Assembly (NCBI RefSeq): GCF_014851395.1
Contig: NW_024040596.1
Span: 11,142,901-11,206,900 of the forward strand
Origin: Micropterus salmoides
Lineage: Eukaryota; Chordata; Actinopteri; Centrarchiformes; Centrarchidae
Direction: 5' to 3'
Length of the DNA stretch: 64,000 nucleotides
Positions within the stretch are counted from its first letter, which is position 1. Each line of letters opens with the position of its first letter. The position numbers were made by a program, and so were the translations under genes. Positions 48,431-60,239 of this stretch are shown piece after piece. A model generated the notes under the pieces. The model made no database searches, was not told where the DNA came from, and saw only the letters and a list, made by a program, of their open reading frames with translations.

Positions 48431-48970
48431 ATAGATCTAGATTAGCTTAACACCATTAGATTAACACCAATACTAAATACTAACTAATTTGTTTCAATCA
48501 GCCTTACATAATCTCACAGCATTTTACAGAAGTGCTTTACCTTACAAAGGGAAAAATATTTTGCAGCAATGCACACTCTTGAAATGTCTGTTGTTGTTTG
48601 TTTTTTTACACAAAACTATATATTTGTGAACAACTTTCATGCATGCAAAGAAACACACCAACTCCAGCTCCTCCAGTGTCAACATCATCTCTGCAATGTT
48701 CTTCTCACAGAGGTAAGAGGTAATACTGGCATCAACCACAGACTAAGAGCACAGAGGCCATGAAATGAAACCCTCCCTCAACCTCAATACTGGTAGGGTG
48801 TATGAAATTCATGCTAAAACTTTATTCTCCATCCATATCCATCAGTCCACCTCCTTTATCAAACCTGAATTAAGTTACATCAACTGGCGCCTGCAAGTCA
48901 AACAGCCCTCAATCACTAATCAATAATCAAATTTGATCAAAGACAAACTTTTGCACTACTCATTAAACAC

Positions 48971-50390
48971 TAGGGCTGCACGATTAATCTAACTGCAATC
49001 GCGATGTCGTCATGTGCGATTGCATAACTGCAAAAAGTGTGCGATTTAATAAAACAGAAATAAAGTGTGTGTGACGCTCTCTTCTGTGTGTGCGCTGCAG
49101 TCTGCTCATTATCTCCGCCCACACCGGGTTCTCGCATGTGCCCCTAAAACAGAAAAGCCTATGTGCAATGAGAAAAATGTTTTATGAGCAGTGTGCCAGT
49201 AACTTTTGAGACAACAACCTACCGTCACCCCACCCTCCCACCTCGCCGCTAATCGTTCAAAACATAGTTGGATTCGTCACCGGAGCGACGAGAGAAATGC
49301 CGGTGCTCCGGTCGCTTTGTGACAGAGACCAACTGCAGCTGAAGCAGTAGGCTAAGACAGAAGAAAACCAGGAGAAGATAAGGAAAGTTTGGGTTTGGCT
49401 CGCTGCCATTTAACGTTTGCTGTGTCATTTCCTTTTGTTGTTCAACATGTTCAACTTTTCACACAGCCGACTTGCTTGTCAATCACTTTTCGTCAACCAA
49501 CCAATCACAGCCTGGATGGGGCGGGACATTAAAAAAAGCTCATTAAATGTTGAACAAAATGATTATTGACAAGTTAGTACTCAGCATTAATAAATTAGAG
49601 ACCAATGTAGAGCATTTTGCTTGCACAAGGATTTTTTAAAAAAACAACCCACTGAAATGAACTAGTGTTTAAAAAAAAGTGTAGTATTAGACTATATAAC
49701 ATTCTAATCAATCATGTAGTATTTAATATATTATTATTATACTAACAGTAAACTATTAACTAAACAGTATACTCTTTATTTAATATTAACTAAACAGTAT
49801 ACTCTTTATTTAATACACTCATGTACAGTTCCTCCTCCAGGTTGTGGACAGAGACTCTGCTGTAGACAGATGTACATTGAGCCGGTGCCAGGATGACAGT
49901 GTGCCCACATTTGCTGCTTCTAGACTCGTCCTCTGTAGAGCAACTTGCTCCCCTTGTTCTCTTTTACATCTGTTTTAGTTGTTATTGTTATAAATATTGT
50001 TTATTGTTTAACTTTATTCAAGTTGAGAAATGCACAGTTTCAAAATGTCAGTATTTTGTGCATTCCTTGATAATTAAGCAAGTAGACTCATAGTAGCCTA
50101 CCATTTGTTTTATAATAATCGCATCGCAATCATCACATTGCGCTTACGGTGTGTGAACATGATGCGATTATGATGGTGCTGTTTGCAAAGTGGAGGAAGA
50201 GAGAGAAAATAGCGAGGGACGAAGAATAAAGTGTCCAAAGTATGGGATTATTTCAAGCTAAAAGAAAACAACAAGTATTTAATGTCACAGTCCGTCCACC
50301 GTAAAACAAAACTTATGTCGCCTACCGCAACAGCACGACGGCACCTGATCAGAAAGCGGACCACAGACAAGGTAACATTAACAGCAACTT
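48971..50390 (+). mobile_element. hAT-type element remnant (BED-finger family)
   Basis: TAGGGCTGCACGATTAATC at 48971 is a typical hAT terminus with subterminal 'GCAATCGCGATG' repeats. About 1.2 kb further on are the remains of a BED zinc-finger exon. The right terminus was not found. A 30-bp tandem duplication lies inside at 49755-49814. The sequence at 50118-50175 again contains ATCGCATCGCAATC-type repeats, so two related hAT copies may be joined here. Confidence 0.6.
50228..50371 (+). pseudogene. BED-type zinc-finger exon of an hAT transposase
   Basis: In one frame this reads KVSKVWDYFKLKENNKYL, then a short spacer, HRKTKLMS and TATARRHLIRKRTTDK. SKVWDYF is the aromatic start of a BED finger and RRHLIRK is its distal histidine region. 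The Cys pair expected after KYL is lost (the sequence reads MSQSVHRK) and the final His is Arg, so zinc could not be bound. A GT at 50372-50373 follows directly and could be an old splice donor. An upstream frame (KWRKREKIARDEE) that looks like the usual N-terminus is out of frame. In live elements the finger binds transposon ends. Confidence 0.6.
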
Positions 50391-50790
50391 TAGCATTTAA
50401 CTGAAATCATGATTGATTGTTGAGTTGAAGGCTAGCCAAAGTAAGCCGCAGTCCTCAGCTGTAAATGTACACATGTGCGTTGGTTTTTCTCCTGGTTCGG
50501 CCATGAGTTTAGGTTGTAATGTCAGTCATGAGTTAACTGGGTGTCGGGGAGATGCACCTTAGTATAACTTGTATAGCACTCAGGTGATGTTTGTGTTGGT
50601 AAAGCAGTTGTCTGGTTGTTGGTCTGATGTTTGCTGTATGACACACTATGAATTTCCGAAAGGACTAATAAATATCTATCATCTATCAACGTACGTAGCT
50701 AATCCCATTACCGGGGGGTGGGGTTCTTAAACGACGCATGAAATAATCTGTAGAAGAGTCGAGTACTAAAATCATCGTTAGCTGCAGCTG

Positions 50791-50940
50791 TACAACCAAC
50801 CAGACATCGTGTTGATCAACCAACAACAGAAGAAGGCAGTAGTGATAGATGTAGCAATCCCAAGCAATAGCAATATCAAGAAGAAGGACCACGAGAAACT
50901 TGAAAAATACCACAGGCTGAAAGAGGAGCTAAAAAAGTAG
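50791..50940 (+). pseudogene. restriction-like endonuclease fragment of the LINE
   Basis: The frame reads NQPDIVLIN, then QQQKKAVVIDVAIPSNSN, then HEKLEKYHRLKEELKK and a stop (TAG at 50938-50940, made at the junction with the L2). PD followed by D and a later K fits the PD-(D/E)xK nuclease fold used by R2/R4/Dong-type elements to cut target DNA. The upstream reverse transcriptase is absent, so this is only the C-terminal stub. Confidence 0.65.
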
Positions 50941-51230
50941 TTGACCAAAGTGCTTTCCACAATAGACAACAAATATACATGACAACAGTAGAAAAAGTAA
51001 AAAATAAAATAAATGTCACTACTCAACTCTGTTTGAAGGCCAATGAATAAAGATAGGTCTTTAGCAAGGATTTGAAAGTGTCAGGAGTTTGGGCATTTGG
51101 TAACAGGTAAAGTATTCCAAAGATTAGGAGCAGCTACTGAGAAGGCTCGGTCACCTTTAGTTTTAAACCTGGATCTGGGAACATCAAGGAGCATCTGATT
51201 GGATAACCTCAGTGCTTTGACCGGCACTAA
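50938..51230 (-). mobile_element. L2 LINE 3' fragment
   Basis: On the minus strand this encodes NLLLLDVPRSR-like and GDRAFSVAAPNLWN-like C-terminal blocks, the same as in the L2 at 62.3-63.2 kb. It is followed by a short 3' UTR with the 'GTTGACCAAAGTGCTT' motif near 50940-50955 (plus-strand wording). Only the last 250-300 bases of the LINE are present. Confidence 0.75.
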
Positions 51231-51502
51231 AGCCGCAGACACAAGGAGAGAACAGACAGGGCACAGTGATCACAGGGGAAGCAGACAGAAACTAACTACA
51301 ACCAATCAGAGAAACAGACAGAGACTAGGATGAAACAGAACACAAGGTAGACAAGACCTAAATAATAAAACACAGAAGTACACAGACCAGGAATAACACC
51401 AAACACTAAAGCACAGAACACAGAACTAAGTCTACAACGATAAAAACACAAAACCATAAACCAAAACCAGACCTAGACAGGAAAACAGTACAAAACCAAA
51501 TT
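51231..51502. other. AC-rich unclassified insert
   Basis: This unusually A/C-rich segment has many ACAGA and ACACAG words, so its complement is T/G-rich. It lies between the L2 fragment and the LINE tail. It could be the remnant of an LTR or another insert, but I found no ends or target duplication to show it. Confidence 0.3.
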
Positions 51503-51625
51503 CCTAACACGCAGTTCTATGAACAGCTAAGATACTGCGCAGAACCCTGAGGATGACACACATAACGGGTCCTCTTGAGGGCTCTGGGAGTTTGGTAGGG
51601 ATGAGAGGAGGATTTTTAAATATAT

Positions 51626-53119
51626 AATAAAGACCTCTTTATATTGTTTCATTTTTAGCTAACATGGCTCAACTTAGAAAACAAGCACTCACGAGGGTGT
51701 GCTATTAGTTAGATTACATATGATCTCCTTTTAAAGGTATGGTGAAATTGTGATTAAACACAGAGCAACATTAGCATTTATTTGGACTTGTGTTTCTGAC
51801 TAACTAACAAATAGCTGTCAGTTAGTTTTTGGCTAAGTTAGTCTGTCTGTAGTTTGGTAGTGCTTTTTCACTGAAAACTGCTGACTGCTCATTCTGGCAA
51901 CAATGCTGAAGACAGGGGCCAAAAAACAATAGGCTAAAGTTGCAAGTTGTAAAAGCAAAACAATGAGCTGAAAGATGCTGAAATGCTCCATAGAGCTGAG
52001 GGGAGCAGCAGAGTGGCATAATAATATATGACACTGACTATGAAGGACTAAAGCGCCCTTTCACAATACACAGCCATATGATCTATTATTAATATAAGAA
52101 TATTGATTAGTGCATAAGATTGCTGTTTGCACTGGTAAATAGATTCTTTATGGGTCACTCTCACCGATAGCAGGACACTATTATATCTATCTATCCATCC
52201 ATCTATTTATTTACTCCCCACCCTGCCTCTTTTATAGATGCAGACTACTTCTAATTTGGAGGCTTGCTAAATGCACTCTAACTCTCTCTGGCACTGAGGT
52301 CACATAGCCTGCAGAGCACACTCATAAGCAAATTAATTGGCTTGCCAACACTATTTATGTGTTCCACACACACACACCAAATACACACTTCCTCTATCCC
52401 CGCTGATATAACCCATGTACCTTTTGGTCTAGAGAGTAGTGAATAGGTGTTAACAATAACATTCCACTCTGAATTAATGCTGATTTGAACAATTCAAAAA
52501 TAGCTTGTTAAGTACAATTTTAGAAGGTAAACATAATCCTCATTACTTTTTTTTCTTTTAAATTTGAGTCAGATATGAAGATAAATATAATTTAGGCTAC
52601 ACTTAATTTATTTGTGTAGGATGTAAAACACTGCATTGTGTCAAGTTTTAATATTCACAAGAATAAATAATGAATGATTTCCCTAAACTATGTCCTGCAA
52701 GTGACAATGGAAAGTTTATAACTCAGCACAAAACTGGAATTGGAGGGGGGGCACATCATCAGTAACCTGAACCTTTTCAACTCTTCTATCCCATCCCACA
52801 TCCCAGGTCCATGCAGTGTACGGGGTGGCATCACATTACATGATGTCTGGGGGTTTGAAGTGTCACTGTTCAATCCATTACCTGCTGCTATTTTGGAGTG
52901 CTAACATGGGAAATTACCTCTTTCAGCTTTAACAAGAATGTCTATCACAGAAAAAAAAGCACAAAGTCATGTATTGATGTTGGTAATATGTTTTAGGAAA
53001 TTACGTGATGAGCTTGTTCAGCAGGGTTTTACTCATATGGCTTTAGACAATTTAAGAAAAATACATTCAGTCCTTCACTTCCATTTGTAGCAGGTGCACA
53101 TGTTCCAATAATCGGGCAC
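51626..53119. other. non-coding, no gene recognised
   Basis: A short (TCTA)/(TCCA) patch lies at about 52182-52212. No domain-bearing frame was seen. Confidence 0.45.
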
Positions 53120-53869
53120 TTAAAGCTGCAGTAAGGAATTCTTTTAAAAATAACCTTTTGTTGTATCTGCTAAAACGGTCACTATATTCTGACAGTAATA
53201 GATACAGATAATCTCAAAAAAAGTTGGTTCATCTGGCTCCTCCTAGTATTCCTAATGCCATTTGCATTGCTCCTGCATCAAAAAAACCCAGACCCAGAAG
53301 AAGTCTCTAATACAGTGTCAATCAGTATTCGTGCACACGCTGCACAGCCACCCTACTCGCACATGCTCTCACTCTTCAGAAGTTTTGCAAACACAATGGC
53401 TAAGAAACAACCACAAGTCATGAAAGGACTGACCATCCCTCCTAAAGTTGCCAACAACAGCATATAGTACATAACATGTGCGTGAACAGATAACATCTCC
53501 ACAGGGAGCATCAGGCTAATTATGTTTGATGCCAGGACGCTCGTATCGACGAGTGGCAAAGAGGCATGATGACAAATAGTGGGGAATAACCATTGAGTGG
53601 GGACACTTGTCTCAGCTGCCTCTAAACCCTGGGGTTCTCTCTCTCTGCACTGGGACGCAAAGCGTTGGGGGACGTCGATGCAAGAGGGACCAGGGTCTTG
53701 GCGAGACTCTCGCCGTGGAGAACAAGCCCTACGCGGGATGAAGTTTCACGTGCCAACCAGCTCCTTCTTGTGGGTTTGGTGGAAGGAGCTTAGCGTAGTG
53801 AAACAGGCAGCAGAAAGACATGCAGGAGGTTTTTATGGTATGTTCAATTGTTACCAACTGCTGCTTTAA
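53120..53869. mobile_element. TTAA-bounded non-autonomous element
   Basis: The left edge is TTAAAGCTGCAGTAAGGAA (from 53120). The right edge, read inward, is TTAAAGCAGCAGTTGGTAAC (to 53869). The two ends agree over most of about 15-18 bases and both start with TTAA. A frame of 90 codons at 53597-53869 runs into the right terminus and has no domain, so it is probably chance. The ends recall the TTAAAG start of the 3760-8890 element, though the rest differs. Confidence 0.65.
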
Positions 53870-55289
53870 GAGAACAATGAGCCACCCTTTTAGAAGACAA
53901 AATAATATACATATTTTTTTTATTGATGAATAGCAAATCTTTATCTGCATGAAGCATTTATAAAGCAAACCAGTGGAAAAAAAATTTATTTATTTAAGCC
54001 TTTATAGAATAAGAGAGAGTATAGTACATACAAGAATTTCTGAATTTCTGTCTTTCTGCCATTTTAATGGTTAATAGCTTGCAGCTTTCCTTTTTTCCCT
54101 CAAACAATATATGGCTAAATTAGCCATATAAAGACTCTAGTAAGTAGCAGTACAGGTCAGGGTTTAAAGCATAGTGTAAATTGAAAAAAGCAGATCAGCC
54201 TTACTCTTAGGCAGTATATCTGTAAAACTGAAATACCAGTAGAAATATGTATTGAGGTTTACATTTACCCATGACATTGTTACAGAATAAGACAGAATGG
54301 CTATCTGAAGGTGCATAATCTTTAGACGTGCAAATGTTCTTCAAGACTTACAGTGAGGTCAAGCTTTAAATTACACCTTTGTTAGCCAAAACAACATTTA
54401 ATTTGTCAGACACGACAGGAACATGATCAGTAGTAGTAGTGGTAGTATGTGTGTTTCTCCCCATTTTCCTCTTCAATTTCTATAAATGAAAATATTTTCT
54501 GAGGTGTCCTTGTTAAGGACCTTGTGGACTTGAAACTGGGGTGCACAGTGTTTCCTTGCAGCAGGAAACATGAAACATTTTGGATGCATGAGGATATAAA
54601 AACTAGATCAAAATCTGTATAAGCTAATTAACTCCTTATAAAACATAACTGAATAAAACTGAATATTGTACCAAGCACAATTTGTTTCTTTTCTCTTTTG
54701 TTTAACTTGTTTAAGTCTATCACGCAAACACACACAAACACACACACACACAGTCCTGATAGGAAAAAGATAAACATTCATTTCCATCAGGTCGTAGAAA
54801 GAGGGCCTGAGAACAGACTTAAGAAGTGGGCCAGGCTCCAAGAATCATTTATAACGCACACACACACCACCCTGTCAGCTCGAGGCAAAACGGTTTACAT
54901 AAAACCCCAAATCTCAGTTGGCACACATACCTTTGACAGGTGCATGCCTGGTCTTGCTAAAGTAGAAAAACAGCTAGATCAGGAATAGAGTGCATGCACA
55001 TACCCACAAACATACAGTATGGTGTCCAGTAATGTGTCATCGTCATGCTGCTGAACAGACAGGAGTTGTCTGGTGTGTTGTGGTTTTGTTTTTTTAATTT
55101 AAGAGATCAAATGCCATCAAAAGAATAATAGACAAATGCTTTCCAGGGGGGCTAAAAAGAAACAGGCTTTCAGTTTAGGGTTTAAGGGAAGTAACTGAAA
55201 TATATAATATATAGTAACCTGGTAGGGTCTTGTAACAATGTTATGTTCATTTAGGTTTTGTAATTGCTTGGGCTTGCCTTTTTACCTTT
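53870..55289. other. non-coding, no gene recognised
   Basis: An imperfect (CA)n patch lies at about 54725-54751. No gene or transposon end was recognised. Confidence 0.45.
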
Positions 55290-55382
55290 AAATTCGTGGG
55301 CTGGACTTGAACCCAGGCTGCTGCGGTAAGGACTCAGCCTTGTACATGTGCACTATATCAGGTGAGCTAACTGACGCCCCAT
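55290..55382 (-). repeat. tRNA-derived SINE head
   Basis: On the minus strand this starts GGGGCGTCAGTTAGCTCACC. An A-box-like TTAGCTCACCTGA maps to 55358-55370 and a B-box GGTTCAAGTCC to 55303-55313. 'GGCTGAGTCCTTACCGCAGC' lies between them. The order fits a common fish tRNA-derived SINE. It lacks a clear 3' body and tail, so it is truncated or diverged. The expected anticodon stem does not form well, so it is not a tRNA gene. Confidence 0.6.
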
Positions 55383-57428
55383 CACTTGAGTATTTTTTTA
55401 GTACATTTCATAGAGATTGCAGTAGACAAATAAGATTTAATACACTAAACAGTGTAACAATATTGTGATTAAAATGAAGGAAGGTACTGGCTGACTCTGA
55501 TGTTGACCATTCACTCTGGTACATTGGTTAGAATGCAGTTGACAGCACCCCAGTATTCATTCTCTGCACTTTATTAATGGATTGGAGGTACAGCAGAGGA
55601 CAGGACTTTTAAACAGACTTTAATTTAGTTTGGTGAACTTCGTGTGGGTGGTTTTGAACATGGAAGCACGTGAACACAAATAAGTCCACATTTGATTAAT
55701 TGTGCCGTACGGTTTGCGGGTGTGCAAATCAGATCACCAGGAGTGTGCTTCATGTGGATCTGGGAGATTAAAGCAATTTGCCGTCAGAAATCCCGCCTTA
55801 TGCTACATTGGTAACGTCACTATAGCTTATCGTAGGAGCGCTGCTTTTTTACAGTGATATATTGTTATAATAGGTATGTAAAGTGTTTAGAAACCCACAG
55901 ATTACATTCAGTGACAATGCTTAAAACCTACAGTTATTATTACTATATTCATGCATGGTAATTACAGTAGGTTTAAGGTTAGGAAAGGATTGTGGGTATT
56001 GGGCTATGGTCTATGATGGTGATGGGACATAAACTCCATTCTCCAAATAGAAGTTCAGGCATGTTGTCCATCCACCACACCTTTACTTCCTGGCTTTCTA
56101 CATGCACTTATCCACCGATTGAACATTAGAGTGTCATGACCTGGCTCAGAGACCATAGCAAATAAGAGAACCCCATGTAAGGGATTAACTAAAACTAAAG
56201 GAACTGTATTTAACAAAAGCGATTTAGATTGAAAAATGTAATGAAAATGTTGATTATAACAAATGAAGCCAACATGTTGCCAGGTTAACTAAAGCAATGT
56301 GAAATAAATGATAAAACAATCGAAGTAACACACAAGCCCACAGACTACCAGGAAGGGGCGGACAAAATGTAACCTGGTGACAGCGGCCAGCTGCCTCCAA
56401 TTCCTTGATGGCCTCCAGCTCCATCCATCACAAGGGACCATCACAAGTGTCATTAATAACCGTATTAATAAATATTGATTCTGGGTTATAGATTTTATTG
56501 ATTAGTAATTTTGAGTGATCGCTGGCTTGTGTTCTTCTGGACTAAGGGTGCCATTATAATTTTTAAAGAAAGAAATTAAAAATGATACCTGATAAGATTA
56601 TGCATTCTCCAATTTTACTTTGACTTCTTTTTCACTTTCACTTTAACTTTTTCTCATGAGAATGAGCCTTTTGGTATTACTTTTCCACTGCTACTTTTAA
56701 TGTAGATGCTATATTTCATAATCTCAAACTTATCTCCTCTCATTTCTTCTTGTTCATTTCTATCAGACCCCTCACATTAAACCCCAGCAATGTCAAAAAC
56801 TGTGGCTTTTGATGCATCATTCACACAGACAGAGACAGAGTGACTCAGTAAGATAATAACATATTACAGATCCCAACAGTGTCCTGAGATATACCACTGA
56901 TTTGTAATTTACTCTGCATGGCTGGAATGTAACTGACACTATGCTTAATTTACTGATATATAGAATTTAACATGTATTCTCTGACACATCTGAGTTATGA
57001 GTCAAGAGCTATTTTTTGACACTTTTCTGCAGATATTTAAAGAAAGAATGAGTTAGTGAATAAATGTGGAAATGACAGTCTTCAGGTAGCTACAATGGGA
57101 CAAAGCATAAAACCCCAACACTTAAAGTGTGTAATAAAAAATGAGCCATTTCTATCTACATAAGCGCAGGTCAAGTTTCTACAGTAACCCAAAATGGACA
57201 AACAGCGCTACGGAGCGCTTTCCTCACTAAATTTTTCTTGTTCTACTTCTGGTAGAATTCAGGCAGTGTACACGCTCATCACTACGTTCAATACGTACGT
57301 TCGAAGAAGAAGAAATAATAATATACAGCAGGGGTCAGCAAATAAGTTTTTCATCAGAGCAATTTTTTCATCCATTAAGATGGTGGGTGAAAATATAAGA
57401 CATAATATTTGAAATCATTGTTATGGTG
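55383..57428. other. non-coding, no gene recognised
   Basis: The region 57190-57330 is CpG-richer than its surroundings. CAGGGGTCAGCAAATAAG near 57329 resembles an hAT terminus, but no partner end was confirmed. The rest shows nothing. Confidence 0.4.
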
Positions 57429-57505
57429 TTTAGTTAGCTCAGTTGGTAAAGCAAAGGACTGACACCTTGAGGGTTGCATGTTCAATTCAACCTCGGGATA
57501 TTTTT
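57427..57505 (+). repeat. tRNA-like sequence (SINE head or tRNA pseudogene)
   Basis: A box TAGCTCAGTTGG at 57435-57446 and B box TGTTCAATTCA at 57479-57489 lie about 33 bases apart, as in a tRNA-type internal RNA polymerase III promoter. The B box departs from GGTTCGAATCC (CG lost) and the acceptor stem cannot be paired convincingly. No SINE body was identified. It is probably a decayed SINE or tRNA pseudogene. Confidence 0.55.
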
Positions 57506-58169
57506 TGTTCTCTCTTCAAAAAATGGATTCTGCAGCGACAAATTTTCAGGCTCACATTTCCGCATGTGCTGCAGTGTTTGATCTGCATCCATCAACCTAC
57601 AGGCACTTTTTTATTTCCCCACTGTCTCCAGGCAGAGGACATTGAGGGACATCACGTTTTCTGACGGCTCTTTCAGAGGTATGTCAAGCAGGCTACAGAC
57701 TCTTTTAATATCAAAGTAAAACCTCTCAATTCAACTCCAAGCAAAGCATTACAGTAAACAAGCTTCTTGCATTTTTATTTTGTAGGCAAAACCACTAAAG
57801 AGGAAGTGATTATGTAAGTAACTCTTGCTGTCATGACTGAGATCTATTTCAGCACCGCTATCAAAGTAATTATTTATTTTTGCCACTTTTAAAGCACCAT
57901 AATCTAACCGCGGGCCACATATTATTGCTGGTGGGCAGTTTTGGCGAGGATCCATAATCACAGAGAGAATTACTGTGTTTCCCTTGTCAATATTTGTATA
58001 AACTTTATCTATTATGTGGTTCATAATGGACTGTGGTGCAGAAACAGTGACAATGTTACACACTCTTGACTTATATTTTCCATGTAATCTGTCAGTGGCC
58101 AAGTCGCAATAACATACGGTTTTACTGAATAATTAAGTAAATATAATTTCTTAATATATCTACCTAAAG
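57506..58169. other. non-coding, no gene recognised
   Basis: CGCGGGCCACATATTATTG near 57908 resembles the inner part of an hAT terminal region, but the end itself is not visible. Otherwise nothing was recognised. Confidence 0.35.
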
Positions 58170-58362
58170 AAACCTAATTTCTTGACTGCCTATTCTCTGC
58201 TGTCTCAGAAGAGACACCTGTTGTGCTGTGTCAGCCACCGTAGCTGTCCTACGCTCTTTGAAAGGGTAGGGGGCAGTAGTAGACTGGACAGTTGGTTGCA
58301 ATTTGCAACCTCAGCTGCCACCTAGATGCCACTAAATCTGAACACACTGAACCTTTAAAACA
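58170..58362 (-). repeat. dispersed fish repeat fragment
   Basis: Read on the minus strand, the segment starts AAAGGTTCAGTGTGTTCAGA, then TTTAGTGGCATCTAGGTGGC, then TTGCAACCAACTG. This is a repeat I remember as common in teleosts (class not known). It has a TTTAAAGG-like edge at about 58362. Confidence 0.6.
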
Positions 58363-60184
58363 ACTGAATGAGGGTTAGAGTCTTGATGTTGCCACAAGGG
58401 CAATAGCAAAAGTAAATCATAAATCTTTGATTGGCACAGGAGGAAGAATGAAGGGATTTTTTTGGTACTGAGTGAAAATGTGACACACCTTATAACCAAG
58501 TCTTAAGCAAGCACCCACAGAGCTGCTTGAAGAAGTGAGCACAGACCAAAATGTCCGCACTTTCCAAAACTGTCCTCAATCTCAAGGTCTGAAGCTCATA
58601 CTGGTTCTCGCAAAGATAGAAGCAAAAGAACACACACAAACACACACAGTGAGCCTCTACAGCTCCGTATCCACTCTGTAATTGCAAACACACGCTCTCT
58701 CACACCCACACATAGAGATTTGACCATCTGGAATCATCTCAGTTGGATCTTAGCCGAGCATCGCACATCCTACAACCACTGCCTGCATCGGGCAACTTGG
58801 GAAATACATGAACATTACACTTAAAGTGTAGTGAATGTATAAAACAAAAGGAACCAAGTGTGCATCTGCACACATGAATATATAGACCAACAATTAAGCA
58901 AGCACACTTTGTGTACACATGAATGCCTTAAACTCAAAGATGCACTTGTGCCTCACTCACATATGTACATAAATAGGCCATGAGAACTGGCCGTACTGCT
59001 CAATATGATCCATCCTCATAAGGAAGGAGACGAAAGAGCTTTCATCAATCAGTAATAAATCAATACGAAGATGAAAGGGAAGGGCACAGAACACAGGGCA
59101 CAATCAATCCCTTTACCTCAAGTCAAATCTTCAAAGTATTGCTTGTCTTCAGAGCACTCATTTGACCTAAATGATGAAACTATTCAACAAACCGGTAGGA
59201 AAACTGGATTTTGTGGTCAGGATTGTGAAGAGTCTGCACACCATCATGTTACGGAGTAAAAGAGAAAAGCTGGTTTGGCAGTGAACTGAAGTTTGCTGAG
59301 CTTTGTTTGCTCTTTGTGATCAGAAGAGAGATAAGGATGACAGAGAGATTATAAAACTATTTTTTAATGCATTTCATAAGGGGTCCACAAGAATACCAAC
59401 ATGGTGAACTTAATTCCTCTGTTCACAGATTAAGCACGGCACCCCTCTCTCAGTCTGGCCTTCCATGGCCTTTTAACCTTTAGCCACGCTGATGAGACTC
59501 ATCATTCTCATTACTGCTGTGACACAGCCCCAAACCTTATTGTGTTTAATAGCCATAAACAAATATATTTATTTGCATTCCTATGAAGTAGTCCATGTAT
59601 TACTGCAAGTACTGAACAACGTACTTCTAGAGGATGTAGAAAATGCAAAAAGGCACCAGCTACCAGAAAAGGAACACAGAAAATTAAATTTAGATCTAAA
59701 TCAAAATTATCTCTACTCACTGCCAGTGATTTGGTAACATCCCATCAACCCATCCGCCTCTTTGGACACTATATAATCTCCGACAGCTCTAACAATAAAA
59801 GGGAAGAATACTGCTGTGATAATCTCTCCCCACAAAAACACATCAAGGATTGCGCATGCACCCCGCAACAAGCCTGAATCATATCGGAAGCCACCTACAT
59901 TTAAATTCAAGGATGACATTGTGGGAGAAATTGTTTAATTGAAGCGATGAGTTCATCCAAATGACAGGCAGAAAGACAGCGGTGAAAGAGGGGAGCTTTT
60001 AGCATCCTGTCCTCTTTCAAGCAACCCTCAGGAGCATCCAGACGAGGAGGTATTCAAGTGCTAAATCCCTTTAATCTACACATCAAAAAGCAACTCACAT
60101 CCACCACTTAGCTGTCTGTAGCTACTGAAATGACCCAGGACCTGCAGCTTCATCTTTTCAACAAAACACCAGGTAAGCACTTAC

Positions 60185-60189
<5 letters not shown>
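58363..60189. other. non-coding, no gene recognised
   Basis: No domain-bearing frame or transposon end is apparent. Short (CA)n words occur near 58630-58650. Confidence 0.45.

Positions 60190-60215
<26 letters not shown>
60190..60215. repeat. (TA)n microsatellite
   Basis: This is a TA run of about 12 units just before a LINE 3' fragment. Confidence 0.95.
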
Positions 60216-60221
<6 letters not shown>

Positions 60222-60239
60222 AGCATTGCATCAGATCCA

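Larger units (their letters stand above)
50791..51625 (+). mobile_element. RLE-type LINE (Rex6/Dong-like) 3' end, interrupted
   Basis: The part at 50791-50940 encodes the restriction-like endonuclease region. The 3' tail (51503-51625, with AACAGCTAAGATACTGCGCA at 51534) matches the 3' end of the copy at 60.2-60.5 kb. Between them lie an L2 3' end in the opposite orientation (50938-51230) and about 270 bases of AC-rich unclassified DNA (51231-51502). The element was therefore split by insertion or deletion. The family name is from memory of fish elements whose RT carries a C-terminal restriction-like endonuclease. Confidence 0.6.

Noticed and set aside
57427..57505. functional tRNA gene
   Set aside because: The A and B boxes are present, but the B box lost its CG and the acceptor and anticodon stems do not pair well.
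57329..57960. complete hAT element from CAGGGGTCAGC to the GCGGGCCAC region
   Set aside because: The two edges do not form an inverted repeat and no target duplication is visible. Only a vague resemblance remains.
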